Assembly: GCF_030209355.1 (NCBI RefSeq)
Contig: NZ_JARVSF010000019.1
Coordinates: 62,001-126,000, forward strand
Direction of reading: 5' to 3'
DNA from: Pseudarthrobacter sp. fls2-241-R2A-127
GTDB lineage: Bacteria; Actinomycetota; Actinomycetes; Actinomycetales; Micrococcaceae
Length of the DNA stretch: 64,000 bases
Made by a program: the position numbers and the translations under genes. Every line of letters begins with the position of its first letter. Position 1 is the first letter of the stretch. The notes beneath the pieces are model-generated. The model made no database searches. It was not told the DNA's origin and worked only from the letters and a program-made list of their open reading frames with translations. This document shows, one piece after another, positions 43,526 through 52,262 of this stretch.

Positions 43526-45499
43526 ATGGGCACAACAGGAACGCGCAGGATGACGGTGGCGCAGGCCGTCGTCGAATATCTCTCCCGGCAGTACACCGTG
43601 GACACGGTGGGTGGTGTGGAGTACCGGGAGCGGCTCATTCCCGGCACGTTCGGTATTTTCGGGCACGGCAACGTTGCCGGCGTGGGCCAGGCACTGAAGC
43701 AGTACCAGCAACTGGACCCCACCCTCATGCCGTACTACCAGGGCCGGAACGAACAGGCCCAGGTCCACCAGGCCGTCGGGTATGCCCGGCATACCCGCCG
43801 CCGCCAGACCTTCGCGGTCAGCACCTCCATTGGGCCGGGGTCCTCGAACCTCCTGACCGGTGCCGCGCTGGCCACCACCAACCGGCTCCCGGTGCTGCTT
43901 CTGCCGTCTGACACGTTCGCCACCCGCGCCGCCGACCCTGTCCTTCAGCAGCTGGAGCAGCCGTACGCGTACGACATCACGGTCAATGATGCGTTCCGGC
44001 CGCTGTCCAAGTTCTTTGACCGGGTGAACCGGCCGGAGCAGCTGTTCTCGGCGTTCCACCACGGCCTGCGTGTCCTCACGGACCCAGCTGAGACCGGCGC
44101 GGTGACCATTTCGCTGCCGCAGGACGTCCAGGCCGAGGCCTTCGATGTCCCGGCCGAGTTCCTGGCCGAGCGGGAATGGCGGATCCGCCGCCCCGACGCC
44201 GACGACGAGGACATCGCCCGTGCCGTTGCAGCGATCCGGGCCGCGAAGCGTCCGCTGATCATCGCCGGCGGCGGCGTCCTCTACGCCTACGCCAACGACG
44301 AACTCGCCAAGTTCGCTGAGCTGACCGGCATTCCGGTGGGCAACACCCAGGCCGGTGTGGGCGTGCTCCCGTGGGACCACCAGTTCTCCCTGGGAGCGGT
44401 CGGCTCCACGGGCACGACGGCGGCGAACGCCATCGCTGCTGAGGCGGACCTGGTCATCGGCATCGGCACCCGCTACGAGGACTTCACCACCGCGTCCCGG
44501 ACCGCGTTCCAGAACCCGGACGTGAAGTTCGTGAACATCAACGTGGCCCCGCTCGATGCGTACAAGCACGGCACGCACCTGCCGATCGTCGCCGACGCTC
44601 GCAAGGCCCTGGTCAAGCTCAACGCAGCCCTCGGCGGGTACCGTGTCGGTGCTGACCTGGAGCAGAAGATCGAGGCGGAGAAGAAGCGCTGGAACGCCAC
44701 GGTGGACGACGCCTTCGATACCCGCTTCACCCCGCTCCCGGCCCAGAACGAGATCATCGGGGCCACCAACCGGGCCATGGATGCCCGTGATGTGGTCATC
44801 TGCGCGGCTGGTTCGCTGCCCGGTGACCTGCACAAGATGTGGCGGGTCCGGGACCCGTTCGGCTACCACGTCGAATATGCCTACTCCTGCATGGGCTACG
44901 AGATCCCCGGCGGCCTGGGCGTCAAGCGCGCCGCGATCGCCGAAGCAGCCAGTACGACGGCGGCGGGCGCGGACCGCGCGGAGGTGCGGGACGTCGTCGT
45001 CATGGTGGGGGATGGCTCCTACCTGATGATGCCTACCGAACTGGTCACCGCCGTCGCCGAACGGATCAAGCTGATCGTGGTCCTGATCCAGAACCACGGC
45101 TACGCCTCCATCGGCTCGCTGTCCGAATCGCTCGGCTCGCAGCGGTTCGGCACCCAGTACCGGACCCTGGACGAGGAGCAGCACAGCTTCGACGACGGCG
45201 ATAAGCTTCCGATCGACCTGGCCTTGAACGCCGAGTCCCTGGGCGTGAAGGTCATCCGGATCGAACCCGGCGAGAAGGTGATCGCCGAACTCGAGCAGGC
45301 CATCCGCGACGCCAAGGCAGCCCCCGAGGGCAGCGGACCCATCTTGATCCACGTCGAGTCCGACCCGCTCCTGGATGCACCGTCCTCCGAGTCCTGGTGG
45401 GACGTCCCCGTCTCCCAGGTCGCCGAACTGGATTCCACCAAACAGGCCTTCCAGACCTACGTCGACCACAAGTCACGCCAGCGCAAACTGCTCGGCTGA
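43526..45499 (+). CDS. iolD: 3D-(3,5/4)-trihydroxycyclohexane-1,2-dione hydrolase
   Basis: A 657-residue thiamine-diphosphate enzyme that opens the cyclohexanedione ring in inositol catabolism. The N-terminal ThDP (PYR) domain has RNEQAQVHQAVGYAR with the cofactor-activating Glu. The C-terminal PP domain has the metal site GDGSYLMMPTELVTAV with Asn in VVLIQNHGYASIG. Length is normal for IolD. It starts 2 bp after the aldolase stop, so it is in the same operon. Confidence 0.96.
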   Translation: MGTTGTRRMTVAQAVVEYLSRQYTVDTVGGVEYRERLIPGTFGIFGHGNVAGVGQALKQYQQLDPTLMPYYQGRNEQAQVHQAVGYARHTRRRQTFAVSTSIGPGSSNLLTGAALATTNRLPVLLLPSDTFATRAADPVLQQLEQPYAYDITVNDAFRPLSKFFDRVNRPEQLFSAFHHGLRVLTDPAETGAVTISLPQDVQAEAFDVPAEFLAEREWRIRRPDADDEDIARAVAAIRAAKRPLIIAGGGVLYAYANDELAKFAELTGIPVGNTQAGVGVLPWDHQFSLGAVGSTGTTAANAIAAEADLVIGIGTRYEDFTTASRTAFQNPDVKFVNINVAPLDAYKHGTHLPIVADARKALVKLNAALGGYRVGADLEQKIEAEKKRWNATVDDAFDTRFTPLPAQNEIIGATNRAMDARDVVICAAGSLPGDLHKMWRVRDPFGYHVEYAYSCMGYEIPGGLGVKRAAIAEAASTTAAGADRAEVRDVVVMVGDGSYLMMPTELVTAVAERIKLIVVLIQNHGYASIGSLSESLGSQRFGTQYRTLDEEQHSFDDGDKLPIDLALNAESLGVKVIRIEPGEKVIAELEQAIRDAKAAPEGSGPILIHVESDPLLDAPSSESWWDVPVSQVAELDSTKQAFQTYVDHKSRQRKLLG

Positions 45500-45531
45500 A
45501 CCTCATTTTCCACTACTCAAGGAAGAGTTCC

Positions 45532-47046
45532 ATGACTGCCACCACCACCGAAGCAACCGTCATCAACCACTTTCTCAACGGCGCGGAGACCGCCGGTGAG
45601 GGCGACCGCACCACGAACGTGTACAACCCGGCCACGGGTGCGGTGACCGGGGAACTGCGCCTGGCCAACCGGGCCGACCTGGATACCGCCGTCGCTGCAG
45701 CCCGCACGGCCGCCGACACCTGGGGCGAGACCTCCCTGGCCAAGCGCACCGCGGTGCTCTTCAAGTTCCGCGAGCTGGTCGCCGCGCACGTGGATGACCT
45801 CGCCGCCCTGGTGACCGCCGAGCACGGCAAGGTCCTTTCCGACGCCAAGGGCGAGATCGGCCGCGGCCTCGAGGTCGTCGAGTTCGCCTGCGGTATCCCC
45901 ACCCTGCTCAAGGGCGATTACTCGGACCAGGTCTCCACCGGCATCGACGTCTTCTCCTTCCGCGAACCCCTGGGCGTGGTCGCCGGCATCACCCCATTCA
46001 ACTTCCCCGTCATGGTGCCTCTGTGGATGGCGCCGATGGCGATCGCCACCGGCAACGCGTTCATCCTCAAGCCCTCCGAGCGTGACCCCTCCGCGTCGCT
46101 GCTGCTGGCCAAGCTCTGGAAGGAAGCCGGACTGCCGGACGGCGTGTTCCAGGTCCTGCACGGCGACAAGGAAACCGTCGACGGGCTCCTGACCCACCCG
46201 GACGTCGACGGCATCTCCTTCGTCGGATCCACCCCGATCGCCCAGTACGTCCACGAAACCGCCACCAAGCACGGCAAGCGAGTCCAGGCCCTGGGCGGGG
46301 CGAAGAACCACGCCATCGTGCTGCCCGACGCCGACCTGGACAACGCCGCCGACCACCTGGCCGCCGCCGCGTTCGGTTCCGCCGGGGAACGCTGCATGGC
46401 CATCTCCGTCGCGGTCGCCGTCGGAGACGCCGCGGACCTGCTGGTCAAGAAGGTCGAAGAACGCGCTCTGGCTGTGAAGGTCAACAACGGCACCGAACCC
46501 GGCGCCGAAATGGGCCCTGTCATCACCCCGGCCTCCAAGGAACGGATCGTCCGGATCGTCACCGAAGCCGAAACGGCCGGCGCCGCCATGGTGGTGGACG
46601 GCCGGGACCTGGTGGTCCCCGGCCACGAGAACGGCTTCTGGGTCGGCCCCACCGTCCTGGACCACGTCAAGACCGAAATGACCGCCTACAAAGAGGAAAT
46701 CTTCGGACCGGTCCTGGTGGTGGTCCGTGTGGACACCCTGGAAGAGGGCATCACGCTGATCAACGCCAACCCGTACGGCAACGGCACCGCCATCTTCACC
46801 TCCTCCGGCGCTGCCGCCCGTAAGTTCCAGCGTTCCGTGACGGTGGGCATGATCGGCATCAACGTTCCCCTCCCGGTACCGGTGGCCTACCACTCCTTCG
46901 GCGGCTGGAAGGCATCCCTCTTCGGCGACAAGCACATCTACGGCCCCGAAGGCGTCTCCTTTTACACCCGCGGCAAGGTGGTCACCTCCCGCTGGCCCGA
47001 AATCCACCACGCCTCCGGCGCCTCCTACAACTTCCCGTCCAACTAG
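45532..47046 (+). CDS. iolA: Methylmalonate/malonate-semialdehyde dehydrogenase (CoA-acylating)
   Basis: A 504-residue CoA-dependent aldehyde dehydrogenase that converts malonic semialdehyde to acetyl-CoA, the last step of inositol breakdown. The MMSDH-type motifs are EPLGVVAGITPFNFPVMVPLW, FIGS-like SFVGSTPIAQYV, and the catalytic Cys in GSAGERCMAISVAVAVG. INVPLPVPVAYHSFGGWK is diagnostic of this subfamily. ATG 45532 has AAGGAAGAG upstream. A 195-bp gap with two palindromes separates it from iolE. Confidence 0.96.
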   Translation: MTATTTEATVINHFLNGAETAGEGDRTTNVYNPATGAVTGELRLANRADLDTAVAAARTAADTWGETSLAKRTAVLFKFRELVAAHVDDLAALVTAEHGKVLSDAKGEIGRGLEVVEFACGIPTLLKGDYSDQVSTGIDVFSFREPLGVVAGITPFNFPVMVPLWMAPMAIATGNAFILKPSERDPSASLLLAKLWKEAGLPDGVFQVLHGDKETVDGLLTHPDVDGISFVGSTPIAQYVHETATKHGKRVQALGGAKNHAIVLPDADLDNAADHLAAAAFGSAGERCMAISVAVAVGDAADLLVKKVEERALAVKVNNGTEPGAEMGPVITPASKERIVRIVTEAETAGAAMVVDGRDLVVPGHENGFWVGPTVLDHVKTEMTAYKEEIFGPVLVVVRVDTLEEGITLINANPYGNGTAIFTSSGAAARKFQRSVTVGMIGINVPLPVPVAYHSFGGWKASLFGDKHIYGPEGVSFYTRGKVVTSRWPEIHHASGASYNFPSN

Positions 47047-47074
47047 TCCCCACCGCCGCCCTCGCCTCGCAAGT

Positions 47075-47127
47075 CCAAATCGGCTCCCAACCTTCGCAAG
47101 CTCAGGCTGGGACCATCGCCGATTTGG
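47075..47127. repeat. Intergenic palindrome 1 between iolA and iolE
   Basis: CCAAATCGGC (47075-47084) and GCCGATTTGG (47118-47127) flank an inner pair TCCCAACC/GGCTGGGA around CTTCGCAAGCTCA. Likely a terminator or a dispersed REP-type palindrome. A small CCAGGG/CCCTGG hairpin follows near 47136-47149. Confidence 0.7.
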
Positions 47128-47165
47128 CTCCACGGCCAGGGAACCCTGGCGGCGTGGGCCCTACC

Positions 47166-47227
47166 CGTCGATTGCTCCGTAGTTGTCGTTTTGAGCGTCC
47201 AAAACGACAACTACGGAGCAGTCGATG
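47166..47227. repeat. Intergenic palindrome 2: long, nearly perfect inverted repeat before iolE
   Basis: TGCTCCGTAGTTGTCGTTTT (47173-47192) is exactly complementary to the arm at 47201-47220 across an 8-nt loop GAGCGTCC; seven further flanking pairs (two G-T in the DNA reading) extend the stem to about 27 bp at 47166-47227. It ends just before the iolE ribosome site. It may be an attenuating hairpin or a mobile REP-like element. Confidence 0.85.
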
Positions 47228-47241
47228 CAAAGGAAAAGACA

Positions 47242-48153
47242 ATGACTGAGAACAAGCTGATCATCGGCACGGCGCCGGACTCCTGGGGCGTCTGGTTCGC
47301 GGACGATCCCAAGCAGACCCCCTGGGAACGCTTCCTCGACGAGGTGGCCGAATCAGGGTACAAGTGGATCGAACTGGGCCCGTACGGTTACCTGCCCACC
47401 GACCCCGCCCGCCTGGCAGAGGAACTGAAGCAGCGCGACCTGCAGATCTCCGCCGGCACAGTGTTCACCGCTTTCCACCGTGGCCTGGACCAGTGGGAAA
47501 CCGCTTGGGAACCCGCACGGAAGGTCGCCGAGCTCACCGCCGCGATGGGCGGAGAACACATGGTGGTCATCCCGGCCATGTGGCGCGACGACGTCACCGG
47601 CGAGGCCGTGGAAAGCGGCACGCTCACCGAAAAGGCCTGGAGCGACCTGTTTGCCGGCCACAACCAGCTGGGCAAGACCCTGCTGGAGGACTTCGGCCTG
47701 CAGCAGCAGTTCCACTCCCATGCGGACTCCCACGTGGGGGCCCAAGAGGACATCGAAACCCTCCTGGCAGCCACGGACCCGAAATACCTGAACCTCTGCC
47801 TGGACACCGGCCACGCTGAGTACTGCGGCGCCTCCAGCCTGGAACTGATCAAGAACTACCCGGACCGGATCGGCTACCTGCACCTGAAACAGATCAACCC
47901 TGAGATCCTCAAGAAGGTCAACGAGGAAAACATGACCTGGGCTGCAGCAAACCTCGCCGGCGTCATGACCGAACCGCCCAACGGCCTGCCGGACCTCCGG
48001 GCCGTCATCGAAGCCGTGGAAGCCCTGAACCGGCCCATCTTCGGCATCGTGGAGCAGGACATGTACCCCGTGGCCTTCGACGTTCCCATGCCGATCGCCA
48101 AACGCACCCGCAACTACCTGCTGTCCTGCGGCTCCCGCACCAGCGTCAGCTAA
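47242..48153 (+). CDS. iolE: myo-inosose-2 dehydratase
   Basis: A 303-residue xylose-isomerase-like TIM-barrel enzyme converting scyllo-inosose to the cyclohexanedione that IolD hydrolyses. IIGTAPDSWGVWFADDPKQT at the N-terminus is diagnostic of IolE; metal ligands are in HSHADSHVG, LDTGHAEYCG and YLHLKQINPE, with a late Glu in IVEQDMYP. ATG 47242 follows AAAGGAAAAG, directly after the large palindrome, so its expression could be set apart from the iolCDA part. Confidence 0.94.
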   Translation: MTENKLIIGTAPDSWGVWFADDPKQTPWERFLDEVAESGYKWIELGPYGYLPTDPARLAEELKQRDLQISAGTVFTAFHRGLDQWETAWEPARKVAELTAAMGGEHMVVIPAMWRDDVTGEAVESGTLTEKAWSDLFAGHNQLGKTLLEDFGLQQQFHSHADSHVGAQEDIETLLAATDPKYLNLCLDTGHAEYCGASSLELIKNYPDRIGYLHLKQINPEILKKVNEENMTWAAANLAGVMTEPPNGLPDLRAVIEAVEALNRPIFGIVEQDMYPVAFDVPMPIAKRTRNYLLSCGSRTSVS

Positions 48154-48185
48154 CCAGCCCCAGACACCACGAAGGACAGAGAACA

Positions 48186-49199
48186 ATGACTGAAACCCTC
48201 CGCGTCGCCGTCATCGGCGCAGGCCGCATGGGCGCAGACCACATCCAGCGCCTCAACACGCGCATCCACGGAGCCGAAGTTGCCGCCGTCGTGGACGTCG
48301 ACCTCGCCCGCGCCCAGGCCGCCATCGAAGGGATCCCGGGCGCCGTGGCCCTCGTCGATGCTGAAGAGGCACTGAACAACGGCGACGTCAACGCGGTCCT
48401 GATCGCCACCCCCGGCTTCCTGCACCAGGACATCCTGCTCAAGGCTCTCGCCAAGGACATTCCGATCCTCTGCGAAAAGCCGCTCACCCCCGACGCCGAA
48501 TCCTCCTGGAAGATCGTCGAAGCGGAGGTTGCGCTGGGCCACCAGCGCATCCAGGTGGGGTTCATGCGACGCTTCGACGCCGAATACGCGGCGCTGGGCT
48601 CGATCATCCGGAACCAGGAACTGGGTGAACTGCTGATGCTCCACCACCAGCACCGCAACCCCACCACCCCCGCGGGCTTCACGAACGAGATGCTCATCAA
48701 CGACTCGGTGGTCCACGAGTTCGATGCCATCCGGTTCTTCACAGGCGAGGAAATCACCAGCGTCCAGGTCCGGTTGGGCAAGGCCACCAGGAACGCACCC
48801 TCAGGCCAGCACGACCCCCAGCACGTCCTGATTGAGACCGAGTCCGGCGTCTTGGCCGACGTCGAAATCTACGTCAACGCCAAGTTTGGCTACGAAGTGG
48901 CCACCCAGGCCTCCTTCGAGGACGGCATCGTCAGCATCGGCGGGGACGCCGGCCCGTACACCCGGAGCGCCGGCCGCTGGGGCGGCAACGTCACCCCGGG
49001 GTTCGAGGAGCGTTTCGGCGCGGCGTACGACGTCGAAATCCAGTCGTGGGTGGACGCGGCACTCAAGGGCGAAATCGGCGGCCCTTCCGCCTGGGACGGG
49101 TACGCCACCGCCGCCTGCTGCGAAGCCGGCGTTGAAGCCCAGAAGAACGGCGAAAAGGTCGCCGTGAAGCTGGCGGCAAAGCCCGACCTTTACAAGTAG
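48186..49199 (+). CDS. iolG: Inositol 2-dehydrogenase, Gfo/Idh/MocA family
   Basis: A 337-residue NAD-dependent dehydrogenase oxidising myo-inositol to scyllo-inosose, the first catabolic step. Rossmann motif VIGAGRMGADHIQRLN; EKPL motif ILCEKPLTPDAESSW; catalytic region NDSVVHEFDAIRFFTGEE with Asp-x3-His. VGFMRRFDAEYAAL is typical of the IolG subgroup. It has AAGGACAGAGAAC upstream and lies 32 bp after iolE. Confidence 0.93.
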   Translation: MTETLRVAVIGAGRMGADHIQRLNTRIHGAEVAAVVDVDLARAQAAIEGIPGAVALVDAEEALNNGDVNAVLIATPGFLHQDILLKALAKDIPILCEKPLTPDAESSWKIVEAEVALGHQRIQVGFMRRFDAEYAALGSIIRNQELGELLMLHHQHRNPTTPAGFTNEMLINDSVVHEFDAIRFFTGEEITSVQVRLGKATRNAPSGQHDPQHVLIETESGVLADVEIYVNAKFGYEVATQASFEDGIVSIGGDAGPYTRSAGRWGGNVTPGFEERFGAAYDVEIQSWVDAALKGEIGGPSAWDGYATAACCEAGVEAQKNGEKVAVKLAAKPDLYK

Positions 49200-49208
49200 G
49201 ACGAGAGC

Positions 49209-49239
49209 AAAGGGGGCGGAGCGCCATCCGTCCCCTTTT
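49209..49239 (+). terminator. Terminator-like hairpin between iolG and iolH
   Basis: AAAGGGGGCGGA (49209-49220) and TCCGTCCCCTTTT (49227-49239) pair with one mismatch and end in T4. It could reduce read-through into iolH and the transporter. Confidence 0.65.
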
Positions 49240-49274
49240 CCGTCCCCTGACTGATCCCACAATGGAGTGTTTTC

Positions 49275-50150
49275 GTGAAAATCGCCCTTGACCCCACCCC
49301 GTTCCACCACTCGCACAGCCTGCTGGAGTTCCCCAAGGTGGTGGCGGACCTCGGCTATAAGTACATGCAGATGACCCCGCACGCGGACTTCATCCCGTTC
49401 TTCAACCACCCCAAAGCGGATGACGAGCTGGTGGCCCAGCTGAAGAAGTCCTGCCGGGACGCCGGAATCGAGATCGCGTCCGTGCTGCCGGTGCTGCGCT
49501 GGTCTGGTCCGGACGAGGACGCCCGGGAAGCAGCCGTCCGCTACTGGAAGCGCGCCATCCAGATCACTGTGGACCTGGGCGTCAGCACCATGAACACCGA
49601 GTTCAGTGGCCGTCCCGAGAAGGCCGAGGAATCCGAGCGGGCCTTCTACCGCTCCATGGAGGAACTGCTGCCGATCATCGAGCGGGAGGGGATCGACCTG
49701 CTCATCGACCCGCACCCGGACGATTTCGTTGAGGAAGGCCTGGCTGCCATCCGCATGATCCGCGGCGTCAATTCCAAGAACGTGGGCATGGTTTATGTGG
49801 CTTCACACAGCTTCCACATGAAGAACGCGCCCCTGGACATCATGCGGGCGGCGGGGGACAAGCTGCGGCTGGTCCACGTGGCCGACACCATGAACCACCA
49901 TGCCTCCCACGGGCTGCGCTACATCACCAACCCGCCGGGCAACCCGGTCCGGGTCCACCAGCACCTGAAGATCGGCGACGGCGACGTCAACTGGGACGAG
50001 TTCTTCGGCGGCCTGAAGGAAATCGGCTTCCTGGACCGGGAGGATACAGTGATGGTCTCCAGCGTCTTTGCCGAAGACGAAAAAGCCGAAGAGGTTTCCC
50101 GCTACCAGTTGGAAACCATGAAGCAGTATGTCCAGAAAGTCAGCCTATGA
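49275..50150 (+). CDS. iolH: Sugar phosphate isomerase/epimerase, IolH-like
   Basis: A 291-residue xylose-isomerase-like TIM barrel. MKIALDPTPFHHSHSLLEFP, LLIDPHPDDFVE and LVHVADTMNHHASHGLRYI match the IolH group, found in most iol operons but without a settled reaction. Length agrees with Bacillus IolH (about 290). The end overlaps the transporter start (ATGA), so IolH and the transporter are coupled. Confidence 0.85.
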   Translation: MKIALDPTPFHHSHSLLEFPKVVADLGYKYMQMTPHADFIPFFNHPKADDELVAQLKKSCRDAGIEIASVLPVLRWSGPDEDAREAAVRYWKRAIQITVDLGVSTMNTEFSGRPEKAEESERAFYRSMEELLPIIEREGIDLLIDPHPDDFVEEGLAAIRMIRGVNSKNVGMVYVASHSFHMKNAPLDIMRAAGDKLRLVHVADTMNHHASHGLRYITNPPGNPVRVHQHLKIGDGDVNWDEFFGGLKEIGFLDREDTVMVSSVFAEDEKAEEVSRYQLETMKQYVQKVSL

Positions 50151-51577
50151 GTTCGCCTGCGCATACCGGCGCGCGGCCCGGCAACCATCAGCGGGCCCTG
50201 CGCACGGTCACCATCATTTCCACCTTCGGCGGCCTGCTGTTTGGTTATGACACCGGGGTAATCAACGGTGCCCTGCCCTATATGCAGGAGGACTTGGGAC
50301 TCACCCCGCTCACTGAGGGCCTGGTTACGTCGTCGTTGCTGTTCGGCGCCGCCTTCGGTGCCCTGTTCGGCGGACGCCTGGCTGACCGCAACGGCCGGCG
50401 AAAAATGATTATGGTGCTGGCGGTCATCTTCCTCCTGGGCACGCTCGGCTGCACGTTCTCGCCGACCACTGAAGTCATGATCGCCGCCCGCTTCATCCTG
50501 GGGCTGGCCGTGGGCGGGGCATCGGTGACGGTCCCGGTTTATCTGGCCGAAGTATCGCCGAGCAACCGGCGCGGCCGGATAGTCACCCAGAACGAACTCA
50601 TGATCGTCACCGGGCAGCTTCTCGCGTTCATCTTCAATGCCTACCTGGGCAACTCCTTTGGCGAGTCCCACGGCATTTGGCGCTGGATGCTGGTGATCGC
50701 CACCCTTCCGGCCATCGCGCTGTGGATCGGAATGAACTTCATGCCGGAGAGCCCGCGCTGGCTGGCGTCCATCGGCAGCTTCGGCGAGACACTCAGCGTG
50801 CTGCAGCGGATCAGGTCGCAGGAGGAGGCCCGCCGGGAATTTGAAGAAGTCAAGGCCATGGCCGTGGAGGACTACAAGTCCAAGATGGGCTCGTGGAAGG
50901 ACTTGGGCATCCCGTGGCTCCGCCGGATCTTCTTCGTGGGCCTGGGCCTGGCGGTGATCCAGCAGATCACCGGGGTGAACTCGATCATGTACTACGGAAC
51001 CCAGATCCTGTCGCAGTCCGGCTTTGGCCGCGAGGCTGCGCTGACGGCCAACATCGCCAACGGCGTGATCTCGGTCCTGGCTACGTTCGTGGGGATCTGG
51101 CTGCTGGGCAAGGTGGGCCGGCGGCGGATGCTGATCACGGGCCAGGTGGGAACCACGACGGCGCTGCTGCTGATCGGTTTCTTCTCGCTGATCCTGCCGG
51201 AAGGGTCTGCCCGGGGTTTCGTCATCCTGGCGCTGACAGTGACCTTCCTGGCCTTCCAGCAGGGAGCCATCTCCCCGGTGACCTGGCTGATGCTCTCGGA
51301 AATCTTCCCGCTGAAGATCCGCGGCCTGGGCATGGGGGCCTCGGCCTTCCTGCTGTGGATCGTGAACTTCCTGATCGGCTTCGGCTTCCCGCAGCTGCTG
51401 GCAGCGATCGGGATCTCCAATACGTTCTTCGTGTTCGCCGTGCTTGGCGTCGGCGCCATCGCGTTCGCCGCAAAATATGTTCCGGAGACGAAGGACAAGA
51501 GCCTTGAGGACCTGGAGCACTACTTCAAGAACGTTGCCGGCGGCCACTCCACGGACGCCGCAGCCAAGGTTACCTGA
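50147..51577 (+). CDS. MFS sugar porter, likely myo-inositol importer (IolT-like)
   Basis: A 476-residue 12-helix sugar porter. FGGLLFGYDTGVINGALPYM in helix 1, GGRLADRNGRRKM between helices 2 and 3, PESPRWLASIG before the central loop, QQITGVNSIMYYGTQIL in helix 7 and PETKDKSLEDLEHYF at the end are all family marks. It is last in the iol operon, followed by a terminator; a second, related porter lies at 56494. Inositol/proton symport is the likely role. Confidence 0.9.
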   Translation: MSSPAHTGARPGNHQRALRTVTIISTFGGLLFGYDTGVINGALPYMQEDLGLTPLTEGLVTSSLLFGAAFGALFGGRLADRNGRRKMIMVLAVIFLLGTLGCTFSPTTEVMIAARFILGLAVGGASVTVPVYLAEVSPSNRRGRIVTQNELMIVTGQLLAFIFNAYLGNSFGESHGIWRWMLVIATLPAIALWIGMNFMPESPRWLASIGSFGETLSVLQRIRSQEEARREFEEVKAMAVEDYKSKMGSWKDLGIPWLRRIFFVGLGLAVIQQITGVNSIMYYGTQILSQSGFGREAALTANIANGVISVLATFVGIWLLGKVGRRRMLITGQVGTTTALLLIGFFSLILPEGSARGFVILALTVTFLAFQQGAISPVTWLMLSEIFPLKIRGLGMGASAFLLWIVNFLIGFGFPQLLAAIGISNTFFVFAVLGVGAIAFAAKYVPETKDKSLEDLEHYFKNVAGGHSTDAAAKVT

Positions 51578-51606
51578 CCAAAAGGTCCGTTCCCGCGCAT
51601 CAAGCA

Positions 51607-51643
51607 GCAACCCCCGCGACGTTCCGTCCGGGGGTTGCCGTTT
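51607..51643. terminator. Intrinsic terminator at the end of the iol operon
   Basis: GCAACCCCCG (51607-51616) pairs perfectly with CGGGGGTTGC (51629-51638), followed by CGTTT. It lies between convergent genes and may work both ways; the stop codon of the MarR gene is at its edge. Confidence 0.8.
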
Positions 51644-52091
51644 ATGCCGGCGCGTGCAGCCGGGGGAGTGCGTCCACCAGCGGTGCCAGCTCCGGGACCG
51701 CCTGGGCCTGGTCCAACGCGCGCTCCAGGGTGGCGTCGTGCACGGGCCTGGCCTCTGTAAGCAGGCTGATGCCGCTGGAGGTCAGCTCGGTGTAAATGCC
51801 GCGGCGGTCGTCGTCGCACAGGATCCGGGTCAGGAGGCCGCGGTCCTCCAGGCGGTTGACCAGCCGCGTGGTGGCGCTGGGGCTGAGCGCCGTGGCGCGG
51901 GCCAGCTGCTGCATCCGCATGTGCCACCCGTCCTGCCGGCTGAGGGCATCCAGCACGGTGTACTCCACCACGGAAAGCTTTGACTCGGCCTGCAGGGAGC
52001 GTTCCAGCTCACCTTCGATCAAGCCATGCAGGGCCGCCAAGGTGCGCCATCCCTGGGCCCGTACCTCAACGGCGTCGTCCTTGATGCCCAT
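51642..52091 (-). CDS. MarR family transcriptional regulator
   Basis: A 149-residue MarR protein: SVVEYTVLDALSRQDGWHMR, then the recognition segment ALSPSATTRLVNRLEDRGLL and the wing DDRRGIYTELT. It is divergent from an MFS efflux-type gene with a large nested palindrome between them, the standard arrangement of a MarR repressor with the drug pump it controls. Start ATG 52091. Confidence 0.9.
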   Translation of the reverse strand: MGIKDDAVEVRAQGWRTLAALHGLIEGELERSLQAESKLSVVEYTVLDALSRQDGWHMRMQQLARATALSPSATTRLVNRLEDRGLLTRILCDDDRRGIYTELTSSGISLLTEARPVHDATLERALDQAQAVPELAPLVDALPRLHAPA

Positions 52092-52150
52092 GGTTGCTCC
52101 TTCACCATGATGGCGCCGAACGGGCGGCCATCACTCACTGAACCCGAATA

Positions 52151-52202
52151 GTTGCTTGCGCGGTATATTTGCATGTGCAACAATAAATACCGCGCCTGCA
52201 AC
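52151..52202. promoter_or_regulatory. Nested palindromic operator between MarR and MFS genes
   Basis: GTTGC (52151-52155)/GCAAC (52198-52202) and GCGCGGTAT (52158-52166)/ATACCGCGC (52187-52195) share one centre, and TTGCA-TG-TGCAA (52169-52180) lies inside. Two overlapping MarR-dimer sites covering both divergent promoters are likely. Confidence 0.8.
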
Positions 52203-52262
52203 TATCTTAGGCGCCTTCCCCGGACGGGGACAAACACACCTACAGCTCAAAGGAGCATTCCC

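Noticed and set aside
43520..45469. A 649-codon open frame on the minus strand opposite iolD
   Set aside because: A mirror of the iolD coding frame; iolD is certain from its thiamine-diphosphate motifs and operon position.
47075..47227. Possible CRISPR or insertion-sequence end because of two adjacent palindromes
   Set aside because: There are no regularly spaced direct repeats, spacers, transposase gene or target-site duplications; the two palindromes differ in sequence.
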